DNA from: Streptomyces sp. CB02980
GTDB taxonomy: Bacteria > Actinomycetota > Actinomycetes > Streptomycetales > Streptomycetaceae
Reading direction: 5' to 3'
Assembly: GCF_014451325.2 (NCBI RefSeq)
Contig: NZ_JACSCH020000005.1
Span: 52,613 to 116,612, forward strand
DNA: 64,000 bases
Below, piece after piece: positions 33,719 to 42,546 of this stretch. How positions within the stretch are numbered: position 1 is the first letter of the stretch; every line of letters starts with the position of its first letter. The translations under genes and the position numbers were made by a program. Below the pieces are notes generated by a model. It saw only the letters and a list, made by a program, of their open reading frames with translations. It did no database searches and was not told where the DNA came from.

Positions 33719-33862
33719 CTGTCGTATCTCCCTGTCCAACCGTCCCGCGCCTGGTGTGCGCGGGACGGCCACGAAGTGTGTGTGGGGACCTTCCCCCGCA
33801 GACGTGGAACCGTTCCGAGAACCGCGCACACCGGTGGGCGTGCGCGGTGTTCTCGGCCGCGA

Positions 33863-34327
33863 CTACTTCGCGTCGGTCTCGCCGTCGGCCTTGCCGTCCT
33901 TCTGGCCCTCCGCAGCGTCGGTCGCGTCCGACTTCTTCGTCAGATCGGCCTTCGGCGCGTCCTCGACGGTCTCCGTGTCCTCGGCGGCCTCGGTCAGCGA
34001 CGAGGCGTCGTCCGGGACGACCGTGTCGGAGTCCGAGTCCTCGTCGTCACCGTGGACGATGCGGTTGTACTCGGAGTCGTCGAGGACGGCGCCGATCGCG
34101 TTCTTGGCGTAGACGGCGTGCACGCCGGGCGCGACCTCGAGGAGGACGGTCTCGTCGCCGATCTCCTTGACGGTGGCGTACATCCCCCCGATCGTCCGTA
34201 CGCCGGTGCCGGGCTGCATCTCGTTGCGCATCTGCGCCGCCGCCTGCTGCTTCTTCTTGGCAGAGCGGGTCATCAGGAACATGGCCCCGATGAGGACGAT
34301 GAAGGGGAGGAGGGTCACGATGCTCAC
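33863..34327 (-). CDS. yajC: preprotein translocase subunit YajC
   Basis: YajC is the small partner of SecDF. The 154-residue protein has one N-terminal helix (IVTLLPFIVLIGAMFLM), the basic RSAKKKQQAAAQMRNEMQPGTGVRTIGGMYATV motif, and an acidic tail rich in Asp, Glu and Ala of about 65 residues that is absent from the E. coli form. Start is GTG at 34327. It lies between ruvB (165 nt) and secD (144 nt), on the same strand. Confidence 0.93.
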   Translation of the reverse strand: MSIVTLLPFIVLIGAMFLMTRSAKKKQQAAAQMRNEMQPGTGVRTIGGMYATVKEIGDETVLLEVAPGVHAVYAKNAIGAVLDDSEYNRIVHGDDEDSDSDTVVPDDASSLTEAAEDTETVEDAPKADLTKKSDATDAAEGQKDGKADGETDAK

Positions 34328-34492
34328 GGGACGGGTTTCCTTCGCACGGTCGCGGAGAACCCGCGGCCTGATCTTCGGGGGTGGGCGCGCCGACCAGAAA
34401 GGGCGGCATCGGCGGAGTCTAGGCGAGTCCGCATCGACTGAACAACGTCCAGCATCGCACCCCGGTTCCTGTCCGGGCGAGTGTCAGCACCG

Positions 34493-35572
34493 TCACGCCC
34501 CGAAGAGCCCCTGTTGTCCGCTTCCGGCTGCCCCTGGGCCCGCTGCCTGCGGCGGAACCAGTCCGAGGTGCGCCCATGCCGCGGGGGTGGCGACCCGACC
34601 ACGGGGCGTACGGGCCAGCAGTCCCTCTCGTACGAGGAAGGGTTCGGCGACCTCCTCGACGGTCTCGCGCTCCTCCCCCACCGCCACGGCCAGCGTGGAG
34701 AGACCGACCGGACCGCCGCCGAAGAGCTTGATCAGGGCCTCCAGGACGGCCCTGTCGAGCCGGTCGAGGCCGCGGCCGTCGACCTCGTACACGCTGAGGG
34801 CCGCCTCGGCGATCTCCGTGGTGATGACGCCGTCGGCCCTGACCTGCGCGTAGTCGCGGACGCGGCGGAGCAGCCGGTTGGCGATCCGGGGGGTGCCGCG
34901 GGACCGGCCGGCGATCTCGGCGGCGCCCGCCGTGTCGATCTCGACGTCGAGGAGTCCGGCGGAGCGGTGGATCACGCGCTGGAGCTCGGCCGGGTCGTAG
35001 AACTCCATGTGGCCGGTGAAGCCGAAGCGATCACGCAGCGGCGGCGGCAGGAGTCCGGCCCGGGTGGTGGCGCCGACCAGGGTGAACGGCGGAAGTTCGA
35101 GCGGGATGGCGGTGGCACCGGGGCCCTTGCCGACGATCACGTCGACACGGAAGTCCTCCATCGCCATGTAGAGCATCTCCTCGGCGGGCCGGGACATCCG
35201 GTGGATCTCGTCGAGGAAGAGGATCTCGCCCTCCTGGAGGGAGGAGAGGATCGCGGCGAGGTCGCCGGCGTGCTGGATGGCGGGGCCCGAGGTGATGCGG
35301 ATCGGCGCGTTCATCTCGGCGGCGATGATCATCGAGAGGGTGGTCTTGCCGAGGCCGGGGGCGCCGGAGAGCAGCACGTGGTCGGCGGTGGCGCCGCGCT
35401 GACGGGCGGCCTTGAGGACCAGGTCGAGCTGCTGACGGACCTTCTCCTGGCCGACGAACTCACTGAGGTCCTTGGGTCGCAGAGCCGCCTCGACGGCCTG
35501 GTCGTCCCCCTCGGCCGATGCCCCGACGATGCGCGCCTCGTCGTCGCCGGTGGTCTCGTCGTCCCAGTTCAC
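34493..35572 (-). CDS. ruvB: Holliday junction branch-migration helicase RuvB
   Basis: RuvB is the hexameric motor that drives branch migration with RuvA. The 359-residue AAA+ protein has [16 protein letters not shown], Walker [15 protein letters not shown], Walker [18 protein letters not shown], sensor 1 [10 protein letters not shown], and the C-terminal winged helix with [27 protein letters not shown]. It has normal length. RuvA lies upstream with a 75-nt gap; RuvB is last of the ruvCAB group and is followed by yajC. Confidence 0.98.
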   Translation of the reverse strand: MNWDDETTGDDEARIVGASAEGDDQAVEAALRPKDLSEFVGQEKVRQQLDLVLKAARQRGATADHVLLSGAPGLGKTTLSMIIAAEMNAPIRITSGPAIQHAGDLAAILSSLQEGEILFLDEIHRMSRPAEEMLYMAMEDFRVDVIVGKGPGATAIPLELPPFTLVGATTRAGLLPPPLRDRFGFTGHMEFYDPAELQRVIHRSAGLLDVEIDTAGAAEIAGRSRGTPRIANRLLRRVRDYAQVRADGVITTEIAEAALSVYEVDGRGLDRLDRAVLEALIKLFGGGPVGLSTLAVAVGEERETVEEVAEPFLVREGLLARTPRGRVATPAAWAHLGLVPPQAAGPGAAGSGQQGLFGA

Positions 35573-35647
35573 GGTTCTTCTGCCTTCTCGGTGGTGGTGC
35601 GGTGGTCGGTGCGGCGGGGTGGGGAAGGCCCCGCGCGGCGGGGCCCG

Positions 35648-36280
35648 TCAGCGGGCGCGGTTCAGGGACTGCAGGGCCGCCCGCAGCAGCTGCGGCACCG
35701 GCGCCGACCCGCCGACCGCGATCGCCTGCTCGGCCTGCGGCGTCACCGCCGCCACCGCCTCCTCCGCCTCGCGCGAGGCATAGCCGAGGCCGATGAGCGC
35801 GGCGGACAGCTGCTCCGTCCACGGCGCGGGACCGGAGGCCGCCGCCCGCTGCGCGCCGACCATGCCACTGCTGCCGAGCGGCGCGCCGAGCTTGTCCTTC
35901 AGTTCGAGGAGGAGTTTCTGCGCGCCCTTCTTGCCGATGCCGGGGACGGCCATGAGGGCCTTCTCGTCACCGGTGGACACGGCGATCCGCAGGGCGTCGG
36001 GGCTGTGCACCCCGAGCATGGCCTGGGCGAGGCGGGGCCCGACGCCGCTCGCGGTCTGGAGGAGCTCGAAGACCTGCCGCTCGTCGTCGTCCGCGAAGCC
36101 GTACAGGGTGAGGGAGTCCTCCCGCACGACGAGGGAGGTGGCGAGCCGGGCGTCCTCACCGATCCGCAGTCCCGCCAGCGTTCCCGGGGTGCACTGGACG
36201 GCCATGCCCACACCGCCGACCTCGATGACGGCCGTGGTGGGGGCGAGCGCGGCGACCGGGCCGCTGACGAAGGCGATCAT
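35648..36280 (-). CDS. ruvA: Holliday junction DNA-binding protein RuvA
   Basis: RuvA binds the four-way junction and loads RuvB. The 210-residue protein has the N-terminal OB domain ([21 protein letters not shown]), two helix-hairpin-helix motifs ([14 protein letters not shown] and [16 protein letters not shown]) and the C-terminal RuvB-binding domain ([18 protein letters not shown]). The ATG at 36280 overlaps the ruvC stop in ATGA. Confidence 0.97.
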   Translation of the reverse strand: MIAFVSGPVAALAPTTAVIEVGGVGMAVQCTPGTLAGLRIGEDARLATSLVVREDSLTLYGFADDDERQVFELLQTASGVGPRLAQAMLGVHSPDALRIAVSTGDEKALMAVPGIGKKGAQKLLLELKDKLGAPLGSSGMVGAQRAAASGPAPWTEQLSAALIGLGYASREAEEAVAAVTPQAEQAIAVGGSAPVPQLLRAALQSLNRAR

Positions 36281-36840
36281 CGGGTTCGGCCTTTCACTGC
36301 GGCCGCCTGCCGGGCGACCGCCTGCTGGAGACGGTTCTCGGCGACGGCCTGCTGGAGACGGTTCTGGGCGGGGGCGCGCCAGATGTGGCAGATGGCGAGG
36401 GCGAGGGCGTCGGCGGCGTCGGCCGGCTTGGGCGGGGCGGAGAGCCGGAGCAGCCGGGTCACCATGGCCCCGACCTGCGCCTTGTCGGCGCGTCCGCTGC
36501 CGGTGACGGCGGCCTTGACCTCACTGGGGGTGTGCAGGGCGACGGGGATGCCGCGGCGCGAGGCGCAGAGCATGGCGACGGCACTGGCCTGGGCGGTGCC
36601 CATCACCGTACGGACGTTGTGCTGGCTGAACACCCGCTCCACGGCGACGAGTTCGGGCGAGAAGCGGTCGAGCCACTCCTCGATGCCGCGCTCGATGCCC
36701 ACGAGGCGCACCCCGATGTCGTCGTCCGCGGCCGTCCGCACCACGCCCACGCCGAGCATGGTGAGGGGCCGTCCGGCGACACCCTCGACGACGCCGACGC
36801 CGCACCGGGTCAGGCCGGGGTCCACTCCGAGTACGCGCAC
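36277..36840 (-). CDS. ruvC: Holliday junction resolvase RuvC
   Basis: RuvC cuts Holliday junctions symmetrically. The protein is 187 residues from the GTG at 36840, which I prefer over the ATG at 36864 because GGAGGGGGG (36845-36853) lies at ideal distance and the protein then begins [14 protein letters not shown], with the first catalytic Asp. Other catalytic residues are Glu in VAVERVFSQ and the two Asp of [15 protein letters not shown]. The C-terminus holds an exact 9-residue duplication (NRLQQAVAE). The order ruvC-ruvA-ruvB is standard. The stop overlaps the ruvA start. Confidence 0.96.
   Translation of the reverse strand: MRVLGVDPGLTRCGVGVVEGVAGRPLTMLGVGVVRTAADDDIGVRLVGIERGIEEWLDRFSPELVAVERVFSQHNVRTVMGTAQASAVAMLCASRRGIPVALHTPSEVKAAVTGSGRADKAQVGAMVTRLLRLSAPPKPADAADALALAICHIWRAPAQNRLQQAVAENRLQQAVARQAAAVKGRTR
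36319..36364. repeat. 27-bp duplication in the 3' end of ruvC
   Basis: GCCTGCTGGAGACGGTTCT occurs at 36319-36337 and again at 36346-36364, 27 nt apart, encoding two copies of a NRLQQAVA motif in the RuvC tail. Confidence 0.9.
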
Positions 36841-36918
36841 GTCGCCCCCCTCCGTCGGATTCATCGATCACGTGTTTGTGCAGGCTATCGGCTGCCACCG
36901 ACAACGCCGCACGAACGA

Positions 36919-36956
36919 CAGCGGGCCGACGGGGGTGTGTCCCCGTCGGCCCGCTG
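36919..36956 (-). terminator. terminator of yebC
   Basis: A 16-bp stem (36919-36934 with 36941-36956) with a 6-nt loop starts 28 nt past the yebC stop and separates it from ruvC. Confidence 0.88.
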
Positions 36957-36983
36957 CGGAACCGCGTCGATCGACGGTCCGGA

Positions 36984-37736
36984 TCAGACGTCGACCTTCG
37001 CCATGACCTCGTCGCTGACGTCGAAGTTGGCGAAGACGTTCTGCACGTCGTCGCTGTCCTCCAGCGCGTCGATCAGCTTGAACATCTTGCGCGCGCCCTC
37101 TTCGTCGAGCTCGACCTGCATGGTCGGGACGAAGCTGGAGTCGGCCGAGTCGTAGTCGATGCCGGCCTCCTGGAGGGCGGTACGGACCGCGACCAGGTCG
37201 GTGGCCTCGCTGATGATCTCGAACGACTCACCGAGGTCGTTGACCTCCTCGGCGCCGGCCTCGAGCACCGACTCCAGGACGTCGTCCTCGGACAGCTCGC
37301 CCTTCGGGAGCACGACGACGCCCTTGCGGTTGAACAGGTACGAGACCGAGCCCGGGTCGGCCATGGAGCCGCCGTTGCGGGTCATGGCCACGCGCACGTC
37401 GGAGGCGGCACGGTTGCGGTTGTCGGTGAGGCACTCGATGAGCACCGCGACACCGTTCGGGCCGTAGCCCTCGTACATGATCGTGGCGTAGTCGGCGCCG
37501 CCGGCCTCGAGACCCGCACCGCGCTTGAGCGCGGAGTCGATGTTCTTGTTCGGGACCGACTGCTTCTTCGCCTTCTGGACGGCGTCGAACAGCGTCGGGT
37601 TACCGTCCAGGTCGGCGCCGCCCGTGCGGGCCGCGACCTCGATGTTCTTGATCAGCTTCGCGAAGAGCTTGCCGCGCTTGGCGTCGATCACGGCCTTCTT
37701 GTGCTTCGTCGTAGCCCATTTAGAGTGGCCGGACAT
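36984..37736 (-). CDS. yebC: YebC/PmpR family regulator or translation-linked factor
   Basis: YebC-family proteins were described as DNA-binding regulators and more recently as factors that help ribosomes at proline runs. The 250-residue protein has the family start [23 protein letters not shown], the [18 protein letters not shown] motif with [10 protein letters not shown], and the acidic third domain ([21 protein letters not shown]). It lies between pdxT and ruvC, its usual position in Actinobacteria. The gap to pdxT is 62 nt, so joint transcription with pdxST is possible. Confidence 0.95.
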   Translation of the reverse strand: MSGHSKWATTKHKKAVIDAKRGKLFAKLIKNIEVAARTGGADLDGNPTLFDAVQKAKKQSVPNKNIDSALKRGAGLEAGGADYATIMYEGYGPNGVAVLIECLTDNRNRAASDVRVAMTRNGGSMADPGSVSYLFNRKGVVVLPKGELSEDDVLESVLEAGAEEVNDLGESFEIISEATDLVAVRTALQEAGIDYDSADSSFVPTMQVELDEEGARKMFKLIDALEDSDDVQNVFANFDVSDEVMAKVDV

Positions 37737-37798
37737 CTGCCTGTCTCCTTCGCGTAACCCATTTCTGAACGAACCCCAGAGATCCTACCGGGATCGGA

Positions 37799-38389
37799 TC
37801 AGCGTGCCGCGCGCACCATGTCGACGAACAGGGCGTGAATACGGTGATCCCCGGTGAGCTCCGGGTGGAACGAGGTCGCAAGGACCCGGCCCTGCCGCAC
37901 GGCGACGATGTGGCCCTCGTGCTCGGCGAGGATCTCGACCTCGGCGCCGACGGACTCCACCCAGGGGGCCCGGATGAAGACGCCCTCGACGGGGCCGTCC
38001 TCGATGCCCGCGACGGTGACGCCGGCCTCGAAGGACTCGTTCTGCCGCCCGAAGGCGTTGCGGCGGACGATCATGTCGATGCCGCCGAAGGTCTCCTGGC
38101 CCGAACGCGGGTCGAGGATCTTCTCGGCGAGCATGATCAGACCGGCGCAGGTGCCGTAGACGGGCAGGCCGGCGGCTATGCGCTCGCGCAGCGGCTCCGC
38201 CATGCCGAACAGCTCGGCCAGCTTGGAGATCGTGGTGGACTCCCCGCCGGGGATGACCAGACCGTCGATCTCGGCCAGCTCTTCGGGGCGCCGGACCGGC
38301 CTGGCCACGGCGTCAGCCGCGGCCAGGGCGATCAGGTGCTCCCGTACGTCGCCCTGGAGTGCCAGGACACCGATCACGGGTGTGCTCAT
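37799..38389 (-). CDS. pdxT: PLP synthase glutaminase subunit PdxT
   Basis: PdxT frees ammonia from glutamine and passes it to PdxS for pyridoxal 5'-phosphate synthesis. The 196-residue class I amidotransferase shows [13 protein letters not shown], the [11 protein letters not shown] motif, the nucleophile Cys in [13 protein letters not shown] near residue 80 and the His-Glu pair in TSFHPEL near 172. It follows pdxS by 6 nt, the expected two-gene operon. Confidence 0.97.
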   Translation of the reverse strand: MSTPVIGVLALQGDVREHLIALAAADAVARPVRRPEELAEIDGLVIPGGESTTISKLAELFGMAEPLRERIAAGLPVYGTCAGLIMLAEKILDPRSGQETFGGIDMIVRRNAFGRQNESFEAGVTVAGIEDGPVEGVFIRAPWVESVGAEVEILAEHEGHIVAVRQGRVLATSFHPELTGDHRIHALFVDMVRAAR

Positions 38390-38395
38390 GAGTGA

Positions 38396-39310
38396 CTACC
38401 AGCCGCGGTTGGCGTAGCGCTCGGACTCGGGGAGGGTGTCGCAGTTGATGCCGACCATGGCCTCGCCCAGGTTGCGGGAGGCGTCCGCGATGATCTTCGG
38501 GTCGTCGTAGAAGGTGGTGGCCTTCACGATGGCGGCGGCACGCTTGGCCGGGTCGCCCGACTTGAAGATGCCGGAGCCGACGAAGACGCCCTCGGCGCCG
38601 AGCTGGCGCATGAGCGCGGCGTCGGCGGGGGTGGCGACGCCACCGGCGGAGAACAGCACGACCGGGAGCTTGCCGAGCTCGGCGACCTCCTTGACCAGCT
38701 CGTACGGGGCGCGCAGGTCCTTGGCGGCGGCGAACAGCTCGTTGTTGTCGAAGCCGCGCAGCCTGGCGATCTCGTTCTTGATCTGGCGCAGGTGGCGGAC
38801 GGCCTCGACGACGTTGCCGGTGCCGGCCTCGCCCTTGGAGCGGATCATGGCCGCGCCCTCGGCGATACGGCGCAGGGCCTCGCCCAGGTTGGTGGCGCCG
38901 CAGACGAAGGGGGTCGTGAAGGCCCACTTGTCGGAGTGGTTGACCTCGTCGGCCGGGGTGAGGACCTCGGACTCGTCGATGTAGTCGACGCCGAGGGACT
39001 GCAGGACCTGGGCCTCGACGAAGTGGCCGATGCGGGACTTGGCCATGACCGGGATGGAGACCGCGCCGATGATCTCTTCGATCATGTTCGGGTCGGACAT
39101 GCGGGCCACGCCGCCGTCCTTGCGGATGTCCGCGGGGACCCGCTCCAGGGCCATGACGGCCACGGCGCCGGCGTCCTCGGCGATCTTCGCCTGCTCGGCG
39201 TTGACCACGTCCATGATCACGCCGCCCTTGAGCTGCTCGGCCATGCCGCGCTTCACACGGGCGGTGCCGGTCTCGGGGGACTGGGGGGAAACGGAAGGCG
39301 TGGTGGACAC
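38396..39310 (-). CDS. pdxS: PLP synthase subunit PdxS
   Basis: PdxS makes pyridoxal 5'-phosphate from ribose 5-phosphate, glyceraldehyde 3-phosphate and ammonia. The 304-residue TIM barrel has [28 protein letters not shown], the lysine-bearing [27 protein letters not shown] and the final [16 protein letters not shown] motif. Start is GTG at 39310 with GAGG just upstream. The region ahead contains two direct CAGTCCAC repeats spaced 11 nt, a possible regulator site. Confidence 0.97.
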   Translation of the reverse strand: MSTTPSVSPQSPETGTARVKRGMAEQLKGGVIMDVVNAEQAKIAEDAGAVAVMALERVPADIRKDGGVARMSDPNMIEEIIGAVSIPVMAKSRIGHFVEAQVLQSLGVDYIDESEVLTPADEVNHSDKWAFTTPFVCGATNLGEALRRIAEGAAMIRSKGEAGTGNVVEAVRHLRQIKNEIARLRGFDNNELFAAAKDLRAPYELVKEVAELGKLPVVLFSAGGVATPADAALMRQLGAEGVFVGSGIFKSGDPAKRAAAIVKATTFYDDPKIIADASRNLGEAMVGINCDTLPESERYANRGW

Positions 39311-39357
39311 GGGGACCTCACTCGTGACAACGGGGGTTGACGACTAGGTTGAGGAAA

Positions 39358-39376
39358 CAGTCCACGTGCAGTCCAC
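39358..39376. promoter_or_regulatory. direct repeat CAGTCCAC x2 upstream of pdxS, possible operator
   Basis: CAGTCCAC at 39358-39365 and 39369-39376 is repeated with an 11-nt period, one helical turn, close to where the -35 of pdxS would be (a TAGTCG on the minus strand at 39346-39341 could be the -10). MocR-type PdxR regulators bind direct repeats ahead of pdxST in several bacteria; no such gene is in the window. Confidence 0.35.
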
Positions 39377-39425
39377 AGCAAGGGCCAATGTGGACCCGGT
39401 GGATCGTTTTCGCAGGCTGAGAGCG

Positions 39426-39968
39426 TCAGGCCGGACGGTCGGCAAGGGCCACCGGCGCCTCGTCGTCCATTTCGAAGGCCAGCGGGAAGGGCGCGTGGCC
39501 CGCGAGGCGGAACCAGCGGACCGTGCGGTGGCGCCGCAGGGCGCGGGCGGCGCGAACGGCGTCGTTGTGGAAACGGCGGGCCATCGGCACCCGGCGGACG
39601 GACGCCGCCAGCTCCTCCGCGGCCTCGTCGCCACCGGGGGCCTCCCGTACGAGCTCCACCTGCTCGGGCTCGCCGAACACCACCCGCAGGGCCTGGCTCA
39701 ACTCGCTCTCGGCGACCTCCCGATGGTCCTCCTCGGCCTGCCGCGCCGCGTGCGCGGCCTCGTACAGGACGATCGAGGCGGCGGGGTCGAGGACACCGGA
39801 GGTGGCCAACTCCTGGGTGACCGAGGCCCGACGCAGCAACTGCGCGTCCAGGGCCGCGCGGGCGGCGTCGATACGGGAGTGCAGCCGGTCGAGCCGTCCG
39901 GCGGTCCAGCTGAGATAGACGCCGATGAGAATCAGCGCGACGACGGTCCAGATCAGGGTTTCGGTCAC
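39426..39968 (-). CDS. LemA-like single-helix membrane protein
   Basis: The 180-residue protein begins with one membrane helix (LIWTVVALILIGVYLSW) followed by RIDAARAALDAQLLRRASVTQELA, a long helical stretch, and the segment FHNDAVRAARALRRHRTVRWFRLAGHAPFPLAFEMDDE. That pattern (N-terminal helix, helical hairpin, then a conserved F-N-AV-...-R-...-FxM/E) is what LemA proteins show, though the fit is partial. LemA function is not established. Start is GTG at 39968. It lies 115 nt upstream of pdxS, same strand, and may be co-transcribed. Confidence 0.65.
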   Translation of the reverse strand: MTETLIWTVVALILIGVYLSWTAGRLDRLHSRIDAARAALDAQLLRRASVTQELATSGVLDPAASIVLYEAAHAARQAEEDHREVAESELSQALRVVFGEPEQVELVREAPGGDEAAEELAASVRRVPMARRFHNDAVRAARALRRHRTVRWFRLAGHAPFPLAFEMDDEAPVALADRPA

Positions 39969-40122
39969 GGGCCGAAAGGCTACCGGGGCGCCGGCGGCAC
40001 CCCTTCCCGAAGGTCGTGGTCATGGGCGAAGCCCCGCGGCCGCCGCCCCGGTCTGGGCGATCGCCCCACAGCGGACCGCAGCCCTGCCCCGTCCCGTACG
40101 CTCCGCACCCGCCGTGCGGGCT

Positions 40123-40242
40123 GCACCGGGCGGCGGGGCAGAAAGCACCGGACGGGCGGTGGAGCCGAAGGCACCGGACCGGCGGTGGGGCAGAAAGCAC
40201 CGGACGGGCGGTGGGGCAGAAAGCACCGGACGGGCGGTGGCC
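40123..40242. repeat. non-coding 26-bp tandem repeat, five copies
   Basis: The unit GCACCGGACGGGCGGTGGGG + CAGAAA is repeated at 40123 (22-nt degenerate copy), 40145, 40171, 40197 and 40223 (cut short at 40242). The third and fourth copies differ at a single base. The length is not a multiple of three, so no reading frame runs through it, and it lies in the 305-nt gap between the LemA-like gene and the glycosyltransferase gene. The rest of the gap (39969-40122) shows nothing I can name. Confidence 0.92.
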
Positions 40243-40268
40243 CGGCGGGTGCCTTCGGCCCCGCCGGG
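40241..40268 (-). terminator. terminator of the PIM mannosyltransferase gene
   Basis: A 12-bp GC stem with one bulged T (40241-40253 with 40257-40268, loop TTC) lies 6 nt past the stop codon at 40274 and touches the end of the 26-bp repeat array. Confidence 0.8.
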
Positions 40269-40273
40269 GGTGC

Positions 40274-41425
40274 CTACAGGCCCAGTCTCGCGCGGAGGCC
40301 CACCCGTTCGTCCGTGTCCACCGCCGCCGCCCCGTCCGTCACCGTCTCGTACACCGCCAGGATGTCCGCGCCGACCGTCGTCCAGTCGAAGCGGCGGACG
40401 TGGGCCGAGCCCCGGACGCTCAGTTGCGCGCGGCGCTCCTCGTCGCCGAGGAGTCGGATCGCCGCGTCAGCGAGCGCGTCCGGGTCCTCGTTGGTGAAGA
40501 GTTCGCCCGCCGACCCCTGGTCCAGGACCTGTGCGAACGCGTCCAGGTCGGAGGCGAGCACCGGCGCTCCCGCCGACAGCGCCTCGACGAGGATGATGCC
40601 GAAGCTCTCGCCGCCGGTGTTGGGCGCCACGTACACGTCGACGCTGCGCAGCAGCCGCGCCTTGTCCTCGTCGCTGACCATGCCGAGGAACTCCACCCGG
40701 GAACGCATCTCCCGGGGCAGCGAGGCCACCGCCTCCTCCTCGTCCCCGCGCCCGGCGACCAGGAGCCGCGCCCCGGGCCGCTCGGTGAGGATCCTGGGCA
40801 GCGCCCGCATGAGGACGGGCAGGCCCTTCCTCGGCTCGTCGATGCGCCCGATGAAGCCGAGCGTCTCGCCCTGCCACTCCTTCTTCGGCTCGGCGCGCGC
40901 GAAGAAGTCCACGTCGACCCCGTTGGGGATGACGACGGCGTCGCCGCCGAGGTGCTCGACCAACGTGCGCCGCGCGTACTCGCTCACCGCGATGCGGGCG
41001 CTGATCTTCTCCAGCGCCGGCTGGAGGATCGGATACGCGGCGATCATGGCCCGCGAGCGCGGGTTCGACGTGTGGAAGGTGGCCACGATCGGCCCCTGCG
41101 CCGCCCAGCAGGTCAGCAGCCCGAGGGACGGCGAGGTCGGCTCGTGGATGTGGACGACGTCGAAGGTGCCGTCGTGCAGCCAGCGGCGCACCCGCGCCGC
41201 CGAGAGGAAGCCGAAGTTGAGCCGCGCCACCGAGCCGTTGTACGGCACGGGGACGGCCCGGCCCGCCGACACCACGTACGGCGGCAGCGGCGTCTCGTCG
41301 TCGGCGGGCGCGAGGACGGAGACCTCGTGGCCGAGCCTGATGAGGTGCTCGGCGAGGTCACGGATGTGGAACTGGACGCCGCCCGGCACGTCCCACGAGT
41401 ACGGGCAGACGATCCCGATCTTCAC
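40274..41425 (-). CDS. pimA: phosphatidyl-myo-inositol mannosyltransferase (GT4)
   Basis: PimA adds the first mannose from GDP-mannose to phosphatidylinositol on the inner face of the membrane. The 383-residue GT4 protein starts MKIGIVCPYSWDVPGGVQFH, has DVVHIHEPTSPSLG and TFHTSNPRS in the N-domain, IPNGVDVDFF in the linker, and the C-domain with FIGRIDEPRKGL and the E-X7-E motif GESFGIILVEALSAG. Start GTG at 41425 overlaps the upstream acyltransferase stop (GTGA). The gene order PIP synthase - acyltransferase - pimA matches the mycobacterial and Streptomyces PIM cluster. Confidence 0.93.
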   Translation of the reverse strand: MKIGIVCPYSWDVPGGVQFHIRDLAEHLIRLGHEVSVLAPADDETPLPPYVVSAGRAVPVPYNGSVARLNFGFLSAARVRRWLHDGTFDVVHIHEPTSPSLGLLTCWAAQGPIVATFHTSNPRSRAMIAAYPILQPALEKISARIAVSEYARRTLVEHLGGDAVVIPNGVDVDFFARAEPKKEWQGETLGFIGRIDEPRKGLPVLMRALPRILTERPGARLLVAGRGDEEEAVASLPREMRSRVEFLGMVSDEDKARLLRSVDVYVAPNTGGESFGIILVEALSAGAPVLASDLDAFAQVLDQGSAGELFTNEDPDALADAAIRLLGDEERRAQLSVRGSAHVRRFDWTTVGADILAVYETVTDGAAAVDTDERVGLRARLGL

Positions 41426-42546
41426 TCGCCGCGCTCCCCGCCCCGCTCGGTACCCGCGGTCCCGGCGGCCGCGTCGGCCTCCGGGCGTTCCTCCAGGTCA
41501 GCGAGCCACAGTCGTTGCAGCATGTGCCAGTCCTCCGGGTGGTCCGCGATGCCGGTGGCGAAGACGTCGGCCAGCGCCTGTGTCATCTCGGACGTCTTCT
41601 CGGCCCGCGTACCTGACTCGGGTACGTCGATCGGCGCGTGGATGCGCCCCCGCATGACCGATGTGTCGTCGTACCAGAGCGTCACCGGCAGGAGCACCGC
41701 GCCCGTCTGCTGGGCGAGGATCGCCGGTCCCGCCGGCATCCGCGCCGTGTCCCCGAAGAACGTCACCTCCGTGCCGGAGGCGGACAGGTCGCGGTCGGCG
41801 ACCAGGCAGACCAGGCCGCCCGCCCGCAGACGCCGCGCCAGCGTGCCGAAGGCGGAGCCCCCGGTGTGCGGGAGGACCTCCATGCCGAGGGACTCGCGGT
41901 AGGCCACGAAGCGGTCGTACAGCGTCTCCGGCTTGAGCCGCTCCGCGACCGTGGTGAACGGCACGCCGAGGCAGCGGGTCACCCACACGCCCGCGAGGTC
42001 CCAGTTCGCCAGGTGCGGCAGGGCCAGGACGACCCCGCGCCCGGCGGCGAGGCCCTCCTGGAGGTGCTGGACGCCCTTGATGTCCACCTCGCGCTCGACC
42101 CGCTCCTTGCTCCAGGTCGGCAGACGGAAGGACTCCATCCAGTACCGCATGTACGAGCGCATGCCGGCCTTCGACAGCTCGGCGAGCCGCTCGGGCGTGG
42201 CGTCCGGCACCACGCGCGCGAGGTTGGATTCGAGACGCAGGACGCTCTTGCCCCGTCGCTTCCACGTGAGGTCGGCGATCCGCCGGCCGAGGCCGGCGGC
42301 CACCGGCTCGGGCAGCTTCTTGACGGTCGCCCAGCCTGCCCCGTACAGCCCGTCGCTCAGTCGTTCCTTCAGCGTGCTGCCCGCGGACGTGCCGCCCTGG
42401 GACGCAGCTTCCTTGGGTGTGCCGCCTTGGGACGCACCTTCCTTCGGTGTGCCGTCCGGGGACGCGCCGTCCTTCGACGCGCCGCCCTCCGGCATGCCGT
42501 CCTCGGGCGTGCCGTCCTTCGACGTGCCGTCCTTCAACGTGCTCAT
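41422..42546 (-). CDS. phosphatidylinositol mannoside acyltransferase with a repeat-rich N-terminus
   Basis: The protein belongs to the LpxL/HtrB acyltransferase family and by position should acylate phosphatidylinositol mannosides (PatA-type). The 374-residue chain has the HX4D motif HLANWD near residue 185, the substrate-site ADRDLSASGTEVTFFG, MPAGPAILAQQTGA and a final DWHMLQRLWLADLEE. The first ~50 residues are made of pentapeptide-like (D/E)G(T/A)(P/S)K units without hydrophobic content. Start ATG at 42546 overlaps the PIP synthase stop (ATGA). The frame stays open further upstream but only inside the neighbouring gene. Confidence 0.88.
   Translation of the reverse strand: MSTLKDGTSKDGTPEDGMPEGGASKDGASPDGTPKEGASQGGTPKEAASQGGTSAGSTLKERLSDGLYGAGWATVKKLPEPVAAGLGRRIADLTWKRRGKSVLRLESNLARVVPDATPERLAELSKAGMRSYMRYWMESFRLPTWSKERVEREVDIKGVQHLQEGLAAGRGVVLALPHLANWDLAGVWVTRCLGVPFTTVAERLKPETLYDRFVAYRESLGMEVLPHTGGSAFGTLARRLRAGGLVCLVADRDLSASGTEVTFFGDTARMPAGPAILAQQTGAVLLPVTLWYDDTSVMRGRIHAPIDVPESGTRAEKTSEMTQALADVFATGIADHPEDWHMLQRLWLADLEERPEADAAAGTAGTERGGERGE
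42395..42540. repeat. 15-bp imperfect tandem repeats in the 5' end of the acyltransferase gene
   Basis: About nine imperfect copies of a 15-bp unit (plus strand, GTGCCGTCCTTCGAC-like) encode the K(D/E)G(T/A)(S/P) repeats of the N-terminus. The unit keeps frame. Confidence 0.8.

Noticed and set aside
36841..36864. Upstream ATG start for ruvC
   Set aside because: No ribosome-binding site precedes it, whereas a GGAGGGGGG sits just before the GTG at 36840 and the family start is MRVLGVDPG.
40123..40242. Possible CRISPR array
   Set aside because: The 26-bp units are adjacent with no unique spacers and no cas genes are in the window. It is a plain tandem repeat.
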